Of a stretch of DNA of 64,000 nt, positions 12,701 through 24,063 are shown piece by piece. The stretch covers positions 1 to 64,000 of the forward strand of contig VNWV01000002.1 of the NCBI GenBank assembly GCA_009801085.1, written 5' to 3'. Within the stretch, counting starts at the first letter, position 1; each line of letters opens with the position of its first letter. Under the pieces are notes generated by a model that worked only from the letters and a program-made list of their open reading frames with translations, was not told where the DNA came from and made no database searches. The translations under genes were made by a program, and so were the position numbers. The DNA comes from Lasiodiplodia sp. COLG20. Its lineage: Eukaryota; Ascomycota; Dothideomycetes; Botryosphaeriales; Botryosphaeriaceae.

Positions 12701-15700
12701 CTGCGGGAGAGGGACGTCGGGGAAGCGTTGCTCGTGGTGACGAGCGTGAAGTTGATTTGATAGGGCTGCTCATCGTCGTAGACGACCGACTGGGCGCCCG
12801 CAAAGCCCGCGTTGCGCAGCTCCAAGTCCCAGCGGGAGGGCGCCATGTAGGGCTCTTGCGGGCGGCCATCGGCTTCACCAAGCCACCATCCTGGGAGAAG
12901 GCCCTGATGTTTTGTCAGTGATAAGAGGGGCTTGGAAGGTGCTGTGCTGTCTTACCATGATCAAGTTGAAAACCCTCCATACTACCCGATATTAGCACAA
13001 TGGTCGTTTGAATGGATATTGAACTTACCTGGCGAGAGCTCTTGGAGGAAGAGCCGGCCACCGTTCTTCAGAAGCTTCTTAACGTTGTACAGTGTCTCGC
13101 TGATGTTTGGCGTGGCATGAAGGACCTGCGAGGAGTTAAAATGAGTACTGAGATGGTGCTGGTAAACCTACATTGGCGGCGATGACTAAATCGTACGAAG
13201 CAGCCTCGAAGCCCTGCGCCAGTGGATCCTTAGTGATGTCGAGGACTTTGTACTCAATTTTTTCGTAATCCTGGAACTTCTCTGCAGCCGCCGCAAAGAA
13301 GCCCGAGGAAATGTCAGTGTAGTCGTATCGGGAGTAGTTCCGCTCGCCGGACAGCGTGAGGTCCCTGAGCACGGTGCTGGTGGTTCCGCCCGTGCCAGCT
13401 CCAATCTCGAGCACCCGCATGGTTGGGTTCGCGTGAGAGAAGAGCTCGAAGTACTCTTGGGAGTCCCATATGTCCTGCATGAATCTGTAGATGTCCTCGA
13501 GGCCACCGTCCTGCATGAGCACCTCGAGTGCTTCTTTATTGTCGTCAAAGATGGCCTCTGCATGCTCGACAATGTTTTCAACGACTCTGCCCACCAAGGA
13601 CCCGGCCGAGTCTTCCACTTCTTCCTTGGCCGCCTTGAGGACACGCAGCCGCTCTACGCGGTTCATAGAAGCCAGTGCCACGGCGTCTTCAACCAGCTCG
13701 TACTGTCCACGCTCAGCCCGAATTTTCTGAGTGGAGATCCACGATTTGTATTTCTTCAGGTGCACACTGCTCGCATCAAGGGACGATATCCGATCGCAAA
13801 CCTCGAGCAGGCAGAGCAGCGAGAACCTCTCGAGCTTCAAGGTATCGTCTCGGAACCCGCGAAGCGGGCGAATCAGTTCCTCCGGCGCAATGAAGTCAAT
13901 GCTGGGCTTCCAGTGCATCTCAGCGCCGGCCACGGTATCGCTGTTGCCATCCGCTACTTCGTCTTCCAGCGGCGAAAAGCGGCCACCTGTCAACCGCATA
14001 ACCGGCTGCGTGCCAGCAACCATCATGCCGTTGCCGCTGATAGCTCCATTCCCGGATCCCGAGACGGAGACGGCAACGCGCATGTCGGGGCTGCCCCTGG
14101 ACACGTAAAGCTCCTCGATGCTAGTAGGGACGCAGAGCTTGTTCAGGTGCCTCCCAATACCATCAGCCATGGCTGCAGTGAAAAGCTGTAGACAAAAGTC
14201 AATGGTGGTGGGATGCAGCTGGTAGTGTGCCTCTCCATCAGAGCGGTCAGAAACACTTGCTGACGCCTCCTTCTTTCCCGGGTTAGCCGAGATGTTGCTG
14301 AGGCCTTGGAACTCTGGGCCGTAGTTCAAGCCAACCCGCCGCATCGCGTAGTACCAGGAGTCAGAAGAGACTGCTCGCGGGTACGTGTCGACCGCCGCAT
14401 GCGACGGCGGCTGCTCCGAGCCCTTCCGGACCTGTCCTTCGCAGTGTTTGGTCCAGGACACGCCGTTGTACGAGACGACAGAGAACTCATACCAAACTGA
14501 GTTCAGCGAGGTCGTGAGGCGCACCGGGCTAAGGCGCGTCATGACTTCAACGGGATTCGACTCGGTGAGGACTAGGGCAACCTTGATGTCCATCCTGCGA
14601 ATGGAGAAGTCTGACGCATCTGCTGTCTGGCGAATGGCTTCCCCGGCCATGGCTATGTAGCAGGCCGCGGGGAAGATGACGTCGTCGCGGATCTTGTGGT
14701 CCCGGGCCCAGGGAATATCGTCCAGACTAATCATGTTCCTCCAGGTGGGATCGAGCTCGTTTGACTCGAGGGTTCTAGAACCCAAGAGTTCATGCGGCGC
14801 AAAGGGGCGCAGGCGCCACTGCCTTGCCACGCGGCTTTCGCACCAGTACTCCTTGTCGTGGCGCCAAGGGTACTTCGGTAGGTCAGTCAATACCTTGTTG
14901 CCAGCCGACATGCCTTCAAAGCGGACTGGCACGGCTTGTTGGAATAGTCGACCGACTGTATCCAGCAAGGTCTTCGTGTTGTTCTCGCCTCTGGCCATGC
15001 ATGACATGTAGACTGGCACAGCTTCCGGTCTGTGCGCCTTGAAGATTGACCTCAGAGGTCCGGACAGGGCTGCGTGGGGCCCGACCTCGAGGAACACGGC
15101 TTCTTTGCTAGATGCTTCTAGCATCGACTGCACCGCCGTGTAGAAAAGGACCGGAGACTCAAGGTTTGCTCGCCAATAAGATGGTCCCAGGTGTCCTGGC
15201 TCAACAATCTTCTTGCCCGAGACGCTGGAGAAGAGGGGAGCTGAAGGTTGGACATCATGCACCAGGCCCTCCATGACAGACTGGTACAGGTCACCAACAG
15301 CACGCATATGGTGCGAGTGGTATGCCATGTCGACCTTCAGGCGCCGAACAAACGTATCGGGCTTGGCTGATTTGATGCGCTCAATGCAAGCGTCCAGTTG
15401 GTCTTCGTCACCCGAGATAGTGACACTGCTGGGGCTGTTTTCACAAGCAATAACAACCCCTCCCTGGAGACGCGGCGTCATCTCACTGCGGCCCAATCCA
15501 ACGGCAGCCATTCCTCCGGGAGAAAGCTGCTGCTTGGTGACCTGACCTCGGTAGTAGGCTATCTGGATTGCAGCGTCGGAGGTGATGGCGTTCACCGCGT
15601 ACGCTGCGGCAATCTCTCCGCTGGAGTGGCCAACGACAGCAGCAGGGGTGATTCCCCAGGACCTGAGCAGATTTACCAGTCCGACTTGCACAGCTGTGCA

Positions 15701-17841
15701 GATGGGCTGGGAAAATTCGGCTCGGTCAACACGGGCTTGCTTGGCAGGTCTGAAAAGCTCCTCTAAACAGATAATCAGCTACGCAGTCGAGCTTCAGCTG
15801 AGTACATCAGCACTTACCTTCAAGAGTCCACAGAGGAGCGTGGCGCGTCTTCTGCAAAGCATTGTCCATGATTCGAATATCTTCACGGAATTGCGGGAAG
15901 TCGTTGAAAAGTGTCTGCCCCATTCCTGCCCATTGTGCGCCTTGCCCAGTGAAGACAAAGTTGAGCTGCGGTGCGGATTTCGTCTTGACAAACTGCGAAA
16001 CGTGGATTGGGCCGCCTTCTTCGCTGACAGCATAGGCCCGCCACGCCAAATGATCTCTCCGCGCTCCCAACGTGTGTGCCACGTCTGTAAGTCGAGAAGG
16101 ATCTTTTTGGCAATAAGCTTCGATTTGCGTGATAGATTCACGAAGCGAGTCTGGATGATCCGCTGAGAAGGTTAGGAGGTGTGGGCGGACTCTGCTTGAC
16201 TGGCTTTCTTGGCGTGCTCTCGGCTTGAAGGATTCTGCAGACTCCAGAATGACCTAAATATTACCTGTCAGCGTATTGCTTTGTTTAATACAGCATTCCT
16301 TCTCACGTGTGCGTTTGCGCCTCCGATCCCAAAGCTATTCACGGAGGCCCTGGGTAGGCGGTCCGTCGGCCATGTCGTAGGCTGAATCGGAACAGCAATT
16401 TTGCTCTTCGCCCACGGAACTGCGAATCGTCAGCAAGTATCACTACACAAAGGATTTGGGGCGTACTCTTAGGATTCGGCGTCTCAAAGTTGATATTCGG
16501 GGGGATGATGCCACGCTCGAGGGCCAGCGTTGCCTTGATCAAGCTAGTGATTCCGGATGCACCTTCGGAATGACCGACATTTGGTTTGACCTGCAGAATA
16601 CTCAGCATGCGTACAAGATTGCACTAAGGAGAAGGACCGAACTTACAGAACCGATCAAGACGCCTTTACCATCGAAGACATTGCCCACTGCGGTGACTTC
16701 AAGAGGGTCACCGATGGCTGTGCCTGTACCGTGGCACTCCACAAACCCGGTCTTCGAGATGTCCGTTATGCCAGCCACCTGATACGCTCGTCTGATCATA
16801 GCTTCATGGCTCTCAGCACTGGGATTGGCGATTCCGGGCGTTTTGCCGTCGCAGTTGGTTGCTGTGGCGCGAATCACCGCACGGATTGGGTCTCCATCCC
16901 GCAGTGCGTCGTCCAGCTTCTTGATGTATATGGCATTGATCGCTTCTCCACGGGCGTACCCGTCAGCACGAGCGTCGAATGACTTGCAAGAGCCTGTCGG
17001 AGACAGTACTCCCTGCTCGGTCATCGAAATCGTCATCGACGGAGTGATGATTAGATTGGTACCGGCAACTACGGCAGACTCGCACTCCCCAGAGTAGATT
17101 GCTTGACAAGCCTCGTGCAAGCCGATCAGCGAGGATGAGCATCCTGTTCTGATCGTCATACTGCTAAAGGTTAGCAGGGCTGGATTTGGAGATGTGTTTG
17201 GGTGCTCACCTTGGGCCCTTCAAATCGTACTCATAAGACACACGGTTGGAGAGCGCAAAATCCCCAGAACCTGTGATGCGGTACATGCCCAAATGCTGAG
17301 GGTCTTTGGCCGATAGGTCGAGCCAGTCTTCTCCAAAGACACCCACGTAACAGCCGATGTTGCGGCCACGCCATTCGCGCTGGCCGCCGCTCTCCATGCA
17401 CTCCCACACCACTTCCAGCAGCATTCGCTGTTGGGGGTCGAGCTTCTCCACCTCTGTCTGGTTCATGGAAAAGAATGCTGCGTCGAACCGCTCGAACTCG
17501 GAATCCTGTAAAAAGTAGCCGTATTGTGACTTTACGGTTCCTCGAGTGCCTTTCGAGCTCTGGAAAGCATCGATGTTGTACCGGTTTCCCGGCACTCTGC
17601 AGCGGCCATCTCCCTTCTCCACCAAGAGCTTCCAGAAATCGTCACTGGAATGAATGCCGCCGGGGAGTCTCATGCCCATGCCCACAATGGCAATTGGCTG
17701 AGGGCCGTGAGGGTTGGCATTCTGGTGACTGGTGGCATACTCACTTCCACTTGACGGGGTACGGACACCATTTGTGCCGCTCCAGGAAGGGGGTTCTTGT
17801 CCAACATTCACGCCTCCTGATGAGAGAGCCTCCGAGACCAT
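9715..17841 (-). CDS. Highly reducing iterative type I polyketide synthase
   Basis: An HR-PKS of 2507 aa in 13 exons: 17841-17210, 17160-16647, 16590-16467, 16419-16307, 16253-15818, 15762-13172, 13125-13029, 12981-12956, 12903-12004, 11957-11598, 11548-11208, 11154-10677 and 10626-9715. All junctions are GT..AG and the frame is open throughout. Domain order is KS (Cys218 in RTGCSSSL, His354, His389), AT (GHSSG, Ser653), DH (His962, Asp1128), C-methyltransferase (EIGAGTGG about 1392), ER (CGGVG), KR (GGLGGLG; Ser/Tyr in [16 protein letters not shown]) and ACP (LGIDSL, Ser2446). All catalytic residues are present, although DH has Asp where HxxxGxxxxP has Gly. There is no thioesterase or reductase release domain, so a partner enzyme should free the product. 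Exon 8 is only 26 nt. It is the core gene of the cluster. Confidence 0.95.
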
Positions 17842-18571
17842 GTTGAAAGAAAAGTAAGAAGATGTAGCAAAGAGAAATTGAGCAGAGGCGGATGAGGATA
17901 GGGAACAGTGTTGAATTCTTCTTCAGCTGTGTACTTATATCACGGTCTCATCCTTTAGAGACCTACACGCGATTCGGATTATCTGCTCAAGGCGGACGAA
18001 GATAAGTCCGAGACATCACAGCTCGTCCCTTTTGGGAAGCCTGGCCGCCAATATTCCGCCACTTCGGACAGTTCCAATCGCTCGAAACACAGATTGCGTG
18101 ACCAACACGTAGAGAATTGAATTGTAAGCACTAGGCAACGAAGCGGCAGAGAAAGTTCCTCCGCTCTGGACTTCAAACAAATGCATACGTCTGTCGATTC
18201 CTGGAGCTGAGCCCACCATTCCACGCAATGGAGATCCTCACAGGCAGTCAGCTACGTGGGGGCTTATCAGGATCAGGTTCCCGGCTAAGCGTGGGGACTT
18301 GGCCACGGGCATGAGGGCTGAATGAGGTAGCAAGGCGTTGGAGGAGTTGCGCCTCCTCGTTGCCCCACAAGTATTTCACGTCTTGCCAATGCGGCACGGG
18401 TTGTATTTTTGGTTTCCGCAGATGAGCCACGAGTTGTTGCCGAATCACTCCGGACACGAGCGGCTTTCTGCGAAGCCAACCTCTAGGGAACACATCATCT
18501 CGACGTTCCTCCATCTTAGTTTTGCCTTTTGCCTCACGTATTCTCTCATCAAGCAATTTCAACAAGCAAAA
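17842..18571. promoter_or_regulatory. Divergent PKS / P450 promoter region
   Basis: A 730-bp gap between divergently transcribed polyketide synthase and P450 genes. It holds the inverted repeat CGGAC-N8-GTCCG at 17993-18010, the kind of paired CGG half-site bound by dimeric Zn2Cys6 regulators. Binding is inferred. No coding sequence was seen. Confidence 0.45.
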
Positions 18572-20653
18572 ATGCTCTCTACCAACTTCTCAATGGATAA
18601 CCTTACCCGCAAACTTGACTATCGGACACTCGCCTACGGTGTAGCGATTGTCCTGTTCATTCTTTTCCGGTTCCTGAGGTCGGCAGCCACCCAACGAAAA
18701 GTTCGTGCGCTGGGCGTTGCTGCCCCCAAGCCTCCCCACAGCCTTCCCTTCGGTAACAAATGCCGCCCACCTGTAGAATTAACCCAGTTCGGAGCTGACA
18801 CTGCACAGGTGTTGATCTTCTGATCACGGCACTTCGCAAAATCGCGCGCCATGAGTTTTCCGAATGGACGCGAGAGCTGCTCAACATTCCCGGACGCACC
18901 ATCTCCATGGATCTGCTCAGTGCGCAGATCATCCTGACAGCCGATACTGAAAACACCAAAGCCGTTCTCTCAACCAAGGTTGCTCCCATACATGGATTCA
19001 GGATGATCACGACTGACCTTGTGCCATTCGCGCAGTTCTCTCAATTCGGAAAAGGTGAAGATTTCCACCACATTTGGCATGACCTCATGAAAGATTCGGT
19101 GTTTGCAAGTATGAGCTCCCCAAGGATCAGTAAGATGTGCTCACTATACTAACGGAGCAACAGCCGATGGAGCTCTCTGGCACTCCAACAAAGATTACCT
19201 GCGAAACTATGTGAGTGGAAGCTACTCCACTCCAGAAAGGATTCTGACTGCAGCAACAGACGGCCAAGTCCAGGCCGACAGACCTTGACGTGACCGAGAA
19301 GCACGTCAAAATCCTTCTGGACAACCTATCTGATGGCCGTGCGCACGACAGCCTCGAGGACATGGACAGGTTCGTTCTGGACCTGGTCTCGGATGTGTTC
19401 TTCGGGGAATCAGCCGGCACGCAGTTGACTGCTGAGCAGCCGCTGAGAGACGCCGTTGAGGAGATGTACGAGTGGAATACCCGAAAGAGTCTGCTTGGGT
19501 AAGCTGCAATCTCCAAAGCGGTAACGATAGGAAACACGTTGACAAGCCTTTCCAAGGCGACTGGGCGCGCTGTTGCCCGGAAATGCCGCAGCTTCCAAGG
19601 TTCTGGATGGCTATCTCGATGTGGTCATTGACAGGGCTGTCGGTCGAGAGGATTTCCAAAGCGAGGAGGGCATGCGGGCCCGCTCGACCATGCTGGTATC
19701 TCTTCTGGCTCAAGGGACGGACAAAAGCGTAAGTGAGATCAAGCAAGTGGAGACAGTTGCTTACTGCGTCGCTGCAGCGTGTGAAAGACCAAATGCTCGC
19801 CATTCTTATCGGAGGAAAGGTATGTCTGCGTGTCGAATGATCAGCGTTGCAAAGATTTGCTGACCATATGTACCGTTATCAGGACCCCGGCGCCATAGTT
19901 CTCGTCTGGATTATGTACGATCTGGCCCGACACCCTAAGATAATGCAACGCCTGCGTCAAGAGATCTACCAGACGTCAGTTATCCCTGTTTCGGTTCTGG
20001 TCGAAGTGGCGCTGAGTGATGCTGACTCTGCGCAGAATTGGTTTCGATAGCCTTCCAACACCAAAGCAGTTGAAGTCCGTAACTCTGCTGCAGAACGTTA
20101 TCAAGGAGGCGCTCAGACTGCATACGCCGCGTAAGCCGCATCTTCCAATGTCGAAAGGATTCCGCTAATCGACGTCTTGACATTTTGCAGTCGGATTTAA
20201 TATCCGGACCGCAAAAGCGGACACTTCTCTCCCACGTGGCGGAGGAAAGGACGGGCAAGACCCTGTCGCTGTCCTTGAAGGGACCCACGTCAGTAAGTAG
20301 CCCTTGCATAATATGTCTGAATTAACTCCGACCACTCCTCAGTCATGTCATATTCCGGGATCCAGTGCCGCCCCGACATTGTCGGGCCCACGGCTGACGA
20401 ATTCGATCCGGACCGCTGGAACAGCTGGACGCCGGCGTTGTGGGAGTTCCTGCCGTTCAACCACGGGCCGCGCATTTGCTTGGGGCGCAACTTCGCGTGG
20501 ACGATGATGGAGTACGCGGTGTGCCGGCTCTGTCAGACGTTCGAGCAGTTCGAGCTGGTGGGGAGGAAGGCGGAGGACAGGATGAAGGTCAAAATCGCGC
20601 TCAACACCAAACCTGCCGAAGCCGTAATGCTGCGGTTCCGCAAGAGCCTGTAG
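18572..20653 (+). CDS. Cytochrome P450, CYP52-like
   Basis: A microsomal P450 of 526 aa in ten exons: 18572-18752, 18809-19108, 19164-19210, 19260-19498, 19557-19728, 19778-19819, 19883-19974, 20036-20130, 20191-20292 and 20343-20653. An N-terminal membrane anchor lies at residues 20-37. The helix-K ExxR is seen in KEALRLHTP, and the haem loop FNHGPRICLG has Cys469 as ligand. The PERF-region and haem-loop style resemble the fatty-acid/alkane hydroxylase group CYP52, which fits terminal oxidation of a reduced polyketide chain. The I-helix is odd: GGKDPGA (325-331) has Pro where the oxygen-activating Thr of AGxDTT normally stands. Exon 5 uses the acceptor at 19555-19556; the nearer AG breaks the conserved frame. 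It is divergent from the polyketide synthase. Confidence 0.88.
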
Positions 20654-21183
20654 AGACTGAAAGGCAGCTAGGGCTGGAGACCAATTGCTGTTTGCGAGAA
20701 AAGTGGGTACGTACCGTTCAGGTGGTATCGCAGCCCCCAATGAATAAACTCATGGGGAATGAAACCGTTCATCCGGGTGGCTTGGTTGGTGGAAATGCAA
20801 TGCACATGCACCTGTACGAATGCTTCCACTCCACATAGCAGTCATGATAAGATCTTTTTCTGGCCAGTTGGTGGACGTTCCGTAGTCGGCGCTAAGCTTC
20901 GGTGACCGAACGTCGAATAAGCACTTAATTCTGCTGTTTGGTGTAGCGAGATCCTCATTAGCGAGAAAGAAAAAGATGGCCAAGAAGACAAAAATGGAAT
21001 ACGCGTTGGTTGAAATTTATCGTACTCAACTGCCTAATCACGTCACCTCCTCGTTCCGGGCCTCGCTCCGCGCACCCCATGTTCACGGATTGCCGTTTTG
21101 GTGCCGCCTGCAGCCTCCCGCAGTCCCTCCCGCCCGCTCTCCCGGCGCCGTCATCTCTCAGCCGCACCACCGTGTTATCAATC
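20654..21183. other. Intergenic between P450 and hydrolase genes
   Basis: This holds the 3' flanks of two convergent genes. No gene, repeat or clear signal was seen. Confidence 0.5.
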
Positions 21184-22092
21184 TCAACTGACCTGCATGC
21201 GAGCCAAGCCGCCCGTCTCACCCGCCCACGTCTCCTGCACGACCGCCCAGTAGCGGGCGGCACCCTCGCCCTTGGCATGGGCGCAGTGGCCCGTCCCGGC
21301 AAACTTCTCCCTGCGCGTGCTGAAGCCCGCGGCCTCGGCGTCGCGGGCGTGCGCCTCGACATCCTGCCAGGCAACCATGGGATCAGCGTCGCTGTAGACG
21401 TAGCAGCGGCGCGTCTCGCGCACCAGCTCGGGAGAGTTCAGAGCGACACGCAGCCGCTCGATGGGGTCGGCGACGCCCCACGGGCGGAAGCACAGCCAGT
21501 AGAGGCCCAGCACAGCCAGGATGGCCGGCGACAGCAGCCAGCGCAGCGCGACGGGCAGCGATTCGGCCAGCGCTGCGTACGAGCGCCGGACCGAGCCTCG
21601 TCCGGGGCAGGAGTCCAGAACTGTGGCGTGCAGCGGGAGTGCCTTGGCCGTCAGGTCCAGGTGGGCGCGCAGCAGCACCCGCGTTTGCGAGGCTCCGCCG
21701 TTGGAAAAAACGTGCAGGAGGATCCGTGGGGGCTCCGTCGACGTCGAGGAGAGGTCAGACTCCGGCGGGGTGGCCATGGCCTCGATGGCCGACTGCAGCC
21801 GGCGGCGCCGCTTGGGATACGTGCGGAACAACATATCCTTGATCGTGCTGCGGACGACCAGGATCCGGGCAGCTGGGTAGATAGCCTGGTATCCGGAGAC
21901 GTATTTGCCAATGTGCGCGGGCTTTGCAGCCATCCATGTGGCCAGGATGATAAGTTGGGGCTGCGATCCATCAGGATTCTCCTGGGGGTTGACGTTTGTG
22001 ACAATGGGCTGATAGAGCTCAATTCCGGGACAGAGACGCTCCATGGCTGACAATTGTGGATGTGTGGATGTTGCGGGAGCCGTGGTCGGCAA
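21184..22092 (-). CDS. TMEM53/PaxU-type (DUF829) alpha/beta hydrolase
   Basis: A single-exon protein of 302 aa, or 286 aa if the second in-frame ATG at 22044 (MERLCPG) is used; the latter fits family starts better. The sequence shows the DUF829 pattern: an early ILATWMAAKPAHIGKY block, the nucleophile elbow HVFSNGG (Ser130), a central hydrophobic stretch (about 180-200), an SDADPMV acid loop (Asp234 or Asp236) and a late GHCAH (His268 or His271). Relatives such as PaxU occur in fungal secondary-metabolite clusters. Because the neighbouring polyketide synthase lacks a release domain, this enzyme is a candidate for releasing or hydrolysing the polyketide; that role is inference. It shares a 145-bp divergent promoter with the exporter gene. 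Confidence 0.8.
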   Translation of the reverse strand: MPTTAPATSTHPQLSAMERLCPGIELYQPIVTNVNPQENPDGSQPQLIILATWMAAKPAHIGKYVSGYQAIYPAARILVVRSTIKDMLFRTYPKRRRRLQSAIEAMATPPESDLSSTSTEPPRILLHVFSNGGASQTRVLLRAHLDLTAKALPLHATVLDSCPGRGSVRRSYAALAESLPVALRWLLSPAILAVLGLYWLCFRPWGVADPIERLRVALNSPELVRETRRCYVYSDADPMVAWQDVEAHARDAEAAGFSTRREKFAGTGHCAHAKGEGAARYWAVVQETWAGETGGLARMQVS

Positions 22093-22237
22093 GCCCGTCT
22101 TTTATACTGCTGCCTGGCGATGATCCGACCGTGCCGCAATGCCCTTTCTCTGATACCGCGCTCCTGCAAGCCAATTTCGCCCAAACTTCGACTCCTCTGC
22201 CACCTCAGTCACTTCCCACATTTTAACACATTTTGCC

Positions 22238-23998
22238 ATGTCGTCTGAGCGGAAGACTGATCCGGATCCTTCCACCGCAACCAGTCCCACACACGAAGCC
22301 GATGCCAACAATGTCGCACCTTCTGGAGATGACTGGAAAGCTGGCAGAGCAGAGTGGATGATCATCATAGTCCTGGCCTTTGTATCATTGATGGTGTCTA
22401 TTGATGCCACTATCCTTGTAACAGCCCTTCCTGTGAGTATACCTCCCGCTGCACTTGATCTAAATTACTGAAACATTTTTGTAGGCTCTTGCTCGCGCAC
22501 TGGATGGAACTGCCGTAGATACATTCTGGACGGGAACATCGTATCTCTTGACCGAAGCAGTCTTCCAACCATTCGTCGTTGCCCTGTCCGATGTATTCGG
22601 TCGCCGCAACATATACCTCCTGTCCCTGGCTTTCTTCACCGTGGGCACGCTCATCTGCTGCCTCGCAAACAACTTCAGGGAGATGCTCGCCGGCCGCTCC
22701 ATCCAGGGCATTGGCGGCAGCGGCTTGCTCTCTCTCGGCCTCGTCGTCGTCACCGACATCGTCCCCTTGCGTCAACGCCCAACATACGTCGGCATCAACC
22801 AGCTCTCATGGGCACTGGGCACCATTATCGGTCCACTTCTCGGCGGTGTCTTCGTTGACCGCTCGACGTGGCGCTGGATATTCTACATCAACTTCCCTTT
22901 CTGCGCCGTCGGTTTCTTGACCGTTCCTCTTGTGATGCGCCTACGCGCCGAGCGTCTGTCTCTGAAGCATCGATTGCTAAACATGGACTGGCTTGGAGGC
23001 GTTCTCTTCATAGGATCCTCTTGCAGCTTTTTGATCGGCGTGTCCTGGGGCGGCTCGCAGTATGCATGGTCGAGCTGGCGCACGCTTGTACCCATCATCG
23101 TCGGCGTCATTGGAGCTGGGTGTACCATCGTTTGGGAAGCCTACGGAACATCCGCTCCCTTCTTAAGGTTGGAGCTGTTGAAGGGCCGCTCTGCCGCCAT
23201 GGCCTACACGGGAGCAGTTCTCCAAGGTCTTCTGGTGAGCCATCTTTTCACACTATCAAACACGCTGGCTAACAATATTCCGAGATGTTCTGCGAGCTCT
23301 ACTACATCCCCCTGTATCTCGAATCAGTCAAGGGCTTTGGTCCGATCCTGACTGGAGTGGCGCTCATGCCACTGATAGGCGCTCTGCTCCCCGTTAGCGT
23401 CATCGTCGGTCGCCTGATGACACGATGGGGGCGGTACCGCTGGGCTGTGTGGTCAGGCTGGGCGATAACATGCGCCGGTACGGGCACACTGATCCTGCTG
23501 GACCCCGACATCCCGACCTACGGCTGGGTGCTGATCTTCATCCTCGTCGGCATCGGACACGGGCTGATCCTCATGTCGCTGAACTTTGCCATCCAGGCCA
23601 TGGCCGAGACACGCAACGTGGCCTACGCTGCCGCCATGTACACCTTCTTCCGCACCTTCGGCATGAGCATTGGCGTCGCCATTGGCGGTGCCGTCTTTCA
23701 GAATATGTTGCAGGTCCATCTCGCCGACCGTGGCCTGCCCGAGGCCGTTGCTCATGACGCTGAGAGTTTTGTGACGGTGCTTAACATGATGCCCGAGTCG
23801 TCGAGCGAGTATCAGCGATATGTTGAATCTTACTCAGAAGGGTTCAAGAATGTCTTTGAACTGCTCACTGCCGTTGCTGGCGTGGCCGGCCTAATGAGTC
23901 TCCTTATCAAAGGGTTTACCATGGACAAGGCTTTAGATACGGATCATCAATTAGTGGTTACCCGGGATGAGAGTGACCGTTCTCTTGCACAAGATTAG
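22238..23998 (+). CDS. MFS exporter, 14-TM drug:H+ antiporter type
   Basis: A major facilitator efflux pump of 552 aa. Exons are 22238-22432, 22485-23234 and 23285-23998, with introns of 52 and 50 nt in phase 0. A short hydrophilic N-terminus precedes the first segment (MIIIVLAFVSLMVSIDATIL). DHA-type motifs include VTALPALARAL after helix 1, SDVFGRRN between helices 2 and 3, and GRSIQGIGGSG in helix 4. About fourteen hydrophobic segments can be counted, as in aflatoxin/trichothecene-type efflux pumps. It very probably exports the cluster product across the plasma membrane and may add to self-protection. It is divergent from the hydrolase. Confidence 0.9.
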
Positions 23999-24063
23999 AT
24001 ATATGATACATTTAGGAGTTGCTCTATTCTATATTAATTGCATGGTTAAAGAATAGCCCTTTC

